The notes under the pieces: model-generated | Databases searched by the model: none | What the model was told of the DNA's origin: nothing | What the model saw: the letters and a program-made list of their open reading frames with translations, nothing else | Shown: positions 8,747-9,827 of the stretch, piece after piece | Numbering within the stretch: position 1 is the first letter of the stretch | How the letters are laid out: the number at the start of each line of letters is the position of its first letter | From: Candidatus Nanopelagicales bacterium | GTDB taxonomy: Bacteria > Actinomycetota > Actinomycetes > S36-B12 | Direction: 5' to 3' | Assembly (NCBI GenBank): GCA_023264215.1 | Contig: JALQSY010000053.1 | Span: forward strand, 1 to 9,827 | Length of the DNA: 9,827 nucleotides | Program-made: the position numbers and the translations under genes

Positions 8747-8750
8747 CGCG

Positions 8751-9227
8751 GTGACGCTCGAGGAGATGGTCGATCAGCACGCGGTGGATATCCGCCGCTA
8801 CCTGTATCGACGACTCACCGGCACGGCTGATCCGGCGGCCACGGCAGACGACCTCACGGCGGATGTGCTCGTGGTCGCGTGGCGCCGCAGGTCGGATATC
8901 CCGCCGGGAGCGGAGCTGCCCTGGCTGTACGGCGTCGCGCGCCGAGTCCTGGCCAACTACCGCCGGCGGCCTCAGGAGGTGCTCGTCGCCGACCTCGGGG
9001 ACATCGATGCCGTGGACGAGGCGGATCCCGCGGACATCGTGACCGATGACGCCCACCTCGCCTCGGCGTGGCGAGCGCTGTCGGCGAGGGACCGCGAGGT
9101 CCTGCGACTGGTCGCGTGGGAGGGCCTGAATGGCCGGGATCTCGCCTGCGCCCTGGGCCTGACCGAGGGCGGGGCTGCCTCCGCCCTCTCACGCGCGCGG
9201 TCGAGGTTCGAAGAACTCCTCGCCTGA
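8751..9227 (+). CDS. ECF-type RNA polymerase sigma factor
   Basis: This 158-residue protein has the two conserved sigma regions of the ECF (group 4) class. Region 2 spans about 5-73: DDLTADVLVVAWRR (33-46) matches region 2.2 (core polymerase binding) and LPWLYGVARRVLANYRRR (56-73) matches regions 2.3-2.4, which melt and read the -10 element. Region 4 spans about 103-157: LSARDREVLRLVAWEGLNG (110-128), then LACALGLTEGGAASALSRAR (131-150), a helix-turn-helix reading the -35 element. An acidic linker joins them. It is slightly short for the class. Start GTG 8751 has a good ribosome binding site. An in-frame ATG at 8637 would add 38 Arg/Gly/Pro-rich residues unlike a sigma N-terminus and would run through the hairpin. 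The membrane-protein gene 51 bases downstream is the likely regulator. Divergence from the SQR gene may mean linked control, but no target promoter was identified. Confidence 0.88.
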   Translation: MTLEEMVDQHAVDIRRYLYRRLTGTADPAATADDLTADVLVVAWRRRSDIPPGAELPWLYGVARRVLANYRRRPQEVLVADLGDIDAVDEADPADIVTDDAHLASAWRALSARDREVLRLVAWEGLNGRDLACALGLTEGGAASALSRARSRFEELLA

Positions 9228-9264
9228 CTGCAAGGAATCCGCGTCTCCCGACATAGGCATCAGT

Positions 9265-9273
9265 GGAGGGAGG
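9265..9273 (+). promoter_or_regulatory. Ribosome binding site GGAGGGAGG for the membrane protein
   Basis: GGAGGGAGG ends 5 bases before ATG 9279 and fixes the start of the partial gene downstream of the sigma factor. Confidence 0.75.
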
Positions 9274-9278
9274 CCACC

Positions 9279-9827
9279 ATGGCTGATGACACTGATCCCC
9301 TGGCCCGGCTGCGGGGAGCCGATCCGGCGCCCAGCGCCCCGGCACCTGACCTCGAGGCGATTCGCGAACGCGCACTCGACCGGTCGCGCGTCGTGCCGAT
9401 GCGCGGGCGGCGCGCGGGCGTTGCGATCGTCGCTGCGGCAGCCGGTGTTGCCCTCCTGGCGGGAGTCGGCCTGGCCGGTGTGGCACTGGGACGGGCAACC
9501 GCGCCGGAGCCGGAAGCCGTGGCGGCCGTCGCGGCCGACGAGCTCCCGGTGGTGGGAGAGGCGTCCCCGCCTATCCCAGTCGTGGCAGGGCAGTCCGGCA
9601 TGGGGATGGCTCCCGCTGCCGAGGCAGGCACTGCGGACAAGGCCATGGCGATCTACCCCGGGTACGGCGCAGCAATCATCCCCGGACCCGACCTCCCGGA
9701 CGAGCCGGGCACCGCTCGCGGATTCCGGCTCGACGGCTCCGATGTCGATGTCGAGGCCCTCGCGCGCGAGTTGGCGGCCGCGTTCGGAGTCGACGGGTCG
9801 CCGAGCCGGCAGGACTACGGCTGGACG
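9279..9827 (+). CDS. Single-pass membrane protein downstream of the ECF sigma factor, possible anti-sigma/partner protein (3' end outside window)
   Basis: The frame is open from ATG 9279 to the window edge (183 residues seen, no stop). The start has a strong GGAGGGAGG site 51 bases after the sigma stop, so it is probably in the same operon. Residues 1-45 are hydrophilic, charged and likely cytoplasmic (DPLARLRGADPAP, EAIRERALDR). Residues about 47-70 form one Ala/Val/Gly/Leu-rich transmembrane helix after an RGRR anchor, giving an N-in orientation. The rest, an Ala/Pro/Glu-rich linker (72-120) and then a compact segment (about 122-183) with LARELAAAFGVDG and DYGWT, should be outside the membrane. 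The layout is that of a membrane anti-sigma factor, but the visible cytoplasmic part has no HxxxCxxC zinc motif, and at about 45 residues it is small. I do not recognise a named family. Similar sigma-plus-membrane-protein pairs are common in actinobacteria, from memory. Anti-sigma function is inference. Confidence 0.68.
   Translation, partial: MADDTDPLARLRGADPAPSAPAPDLEAIRERALDRSRVVPMRGRRAGVAIVAAAAGVALLAGVGLAGVALGRATAPEPEAVAAVAADELPVVGEASPPIPVVAGQSGMGMAPAAEAGTADKAMAIYPGYGAAIIPGPDLPDEPGTARGFRLDGSDVDVEALARELAAAFGVDGSPSRQDYGWT

Larger units (their letters stand above)
8597..8750. promoter_or_regulatory. Divergent intergenic region between the SQR and sigma-factor genes
   Basis: This 154-base stretch must hold the promoters of both divergent genes. 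It contains the SQR ribosome binding site, an imperfect direct repeat (GGATTCCGG at 8652-8660 and GGATCCGG at 8672-8679, start to start 20 bases), a run GGGGAAATGGAAAGG (8659-8673) that is AT-richer than its surroundings, a strong hairpin (8707-8729) and the sigma-gene ribosome binding site. I could not pick a convincing -35/-10 pair for either direction, so exact promoters are not called. Confidence 0.55.

Noticed and set aside
8637..8750. Earlier ATG start for the sigma factor
   Set aside because: It would add a 38-residue Arg/Gly/Pro/Ser-rich tail that does not look like a sigma domain and would code through the hairpin. GTG 8751 has AGGGGAG at suitable distance.
9260..9646. 128-residue minus-strand frame at the right end
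   Set aside because: Low-complexity Ala/Ser/Arg shadow of the membrane-protein gene, which has the ribosome binding site and a clear transmembrane helix.

Overview
The window is strongly GC-rich DNA with almost no spare room between genes. GTG starts, GGAGG-type ribosome binding sites, and a small ECF sigma gene followed by a single-pass membrane protein gene all point to an actinobacterium. Genus cannot be read from the sequence alone. No tRNA, rRNA, CRISPR array, insertion sequence or other mobile element was seen, and no stretch over 300 bases lacks a gene.

Region 1 (1-7406, + strand) is one tightly packed seven-gene run. It holds the 3' end of a carboxyltransferase beta subunit, a biotin carboxylase/biotin carrier alpha subunit, an AtuA-family (DUF1446) protein, a TetR regulator, an acyl-CoA dehydrogenase, a crotonase-fold hydratase and a MobA-like nucleotidyltransferase. 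Junctions are a 1-base TGATG overlap, 4-base GTGA/ATGA overlaps, one 10-base gap and one 13-base overlap, so the run is probably a single operon. The enzyme set matches the logic of the leucine/isovalerate (Liu) and acyclic terpene (Atu) pathways. A 3-methyl-branched acyl-CoA is desaturated, the 2-enoyl-CoA is carboxylated on its methyl branch by a biotin enzyme, and the glutaconyl-CoA product is hydrated. The AtuA homologue favours an Atu-like reading, but no HMG-CoA lyase, SDR or acyl-CoA synthetase lies in the window. The part of the beta subunit that would separate methylcrotonyl- from geranyl-CoA carboxylase is also outside it, so the substrate stays open.

Region 2 (7403-8596, - strand) is a type II (SQOR-like) sulfide:quinone oxidoreductase convergent with the operon. 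The two stop codons sit inside one CTAG palindrome.

Region 3 (8597-9827) is a 154-base divergent intergenic region with a strong hairpin, then a short ECF-type sigma factor, then the 5' part of a membrane-anchored protein that is probably its partner or regulator and runs off the window end.

Nothing here is clearly a previously undescribed system. The points most worth a second look are the Atu/Liu-like operon around an AtuA protein of unclear biochemical role, the catalytic-residue patterns of its dehydrogenase and hydratase, and the sigma factor paired with a non-zinc-finger membrane protein.
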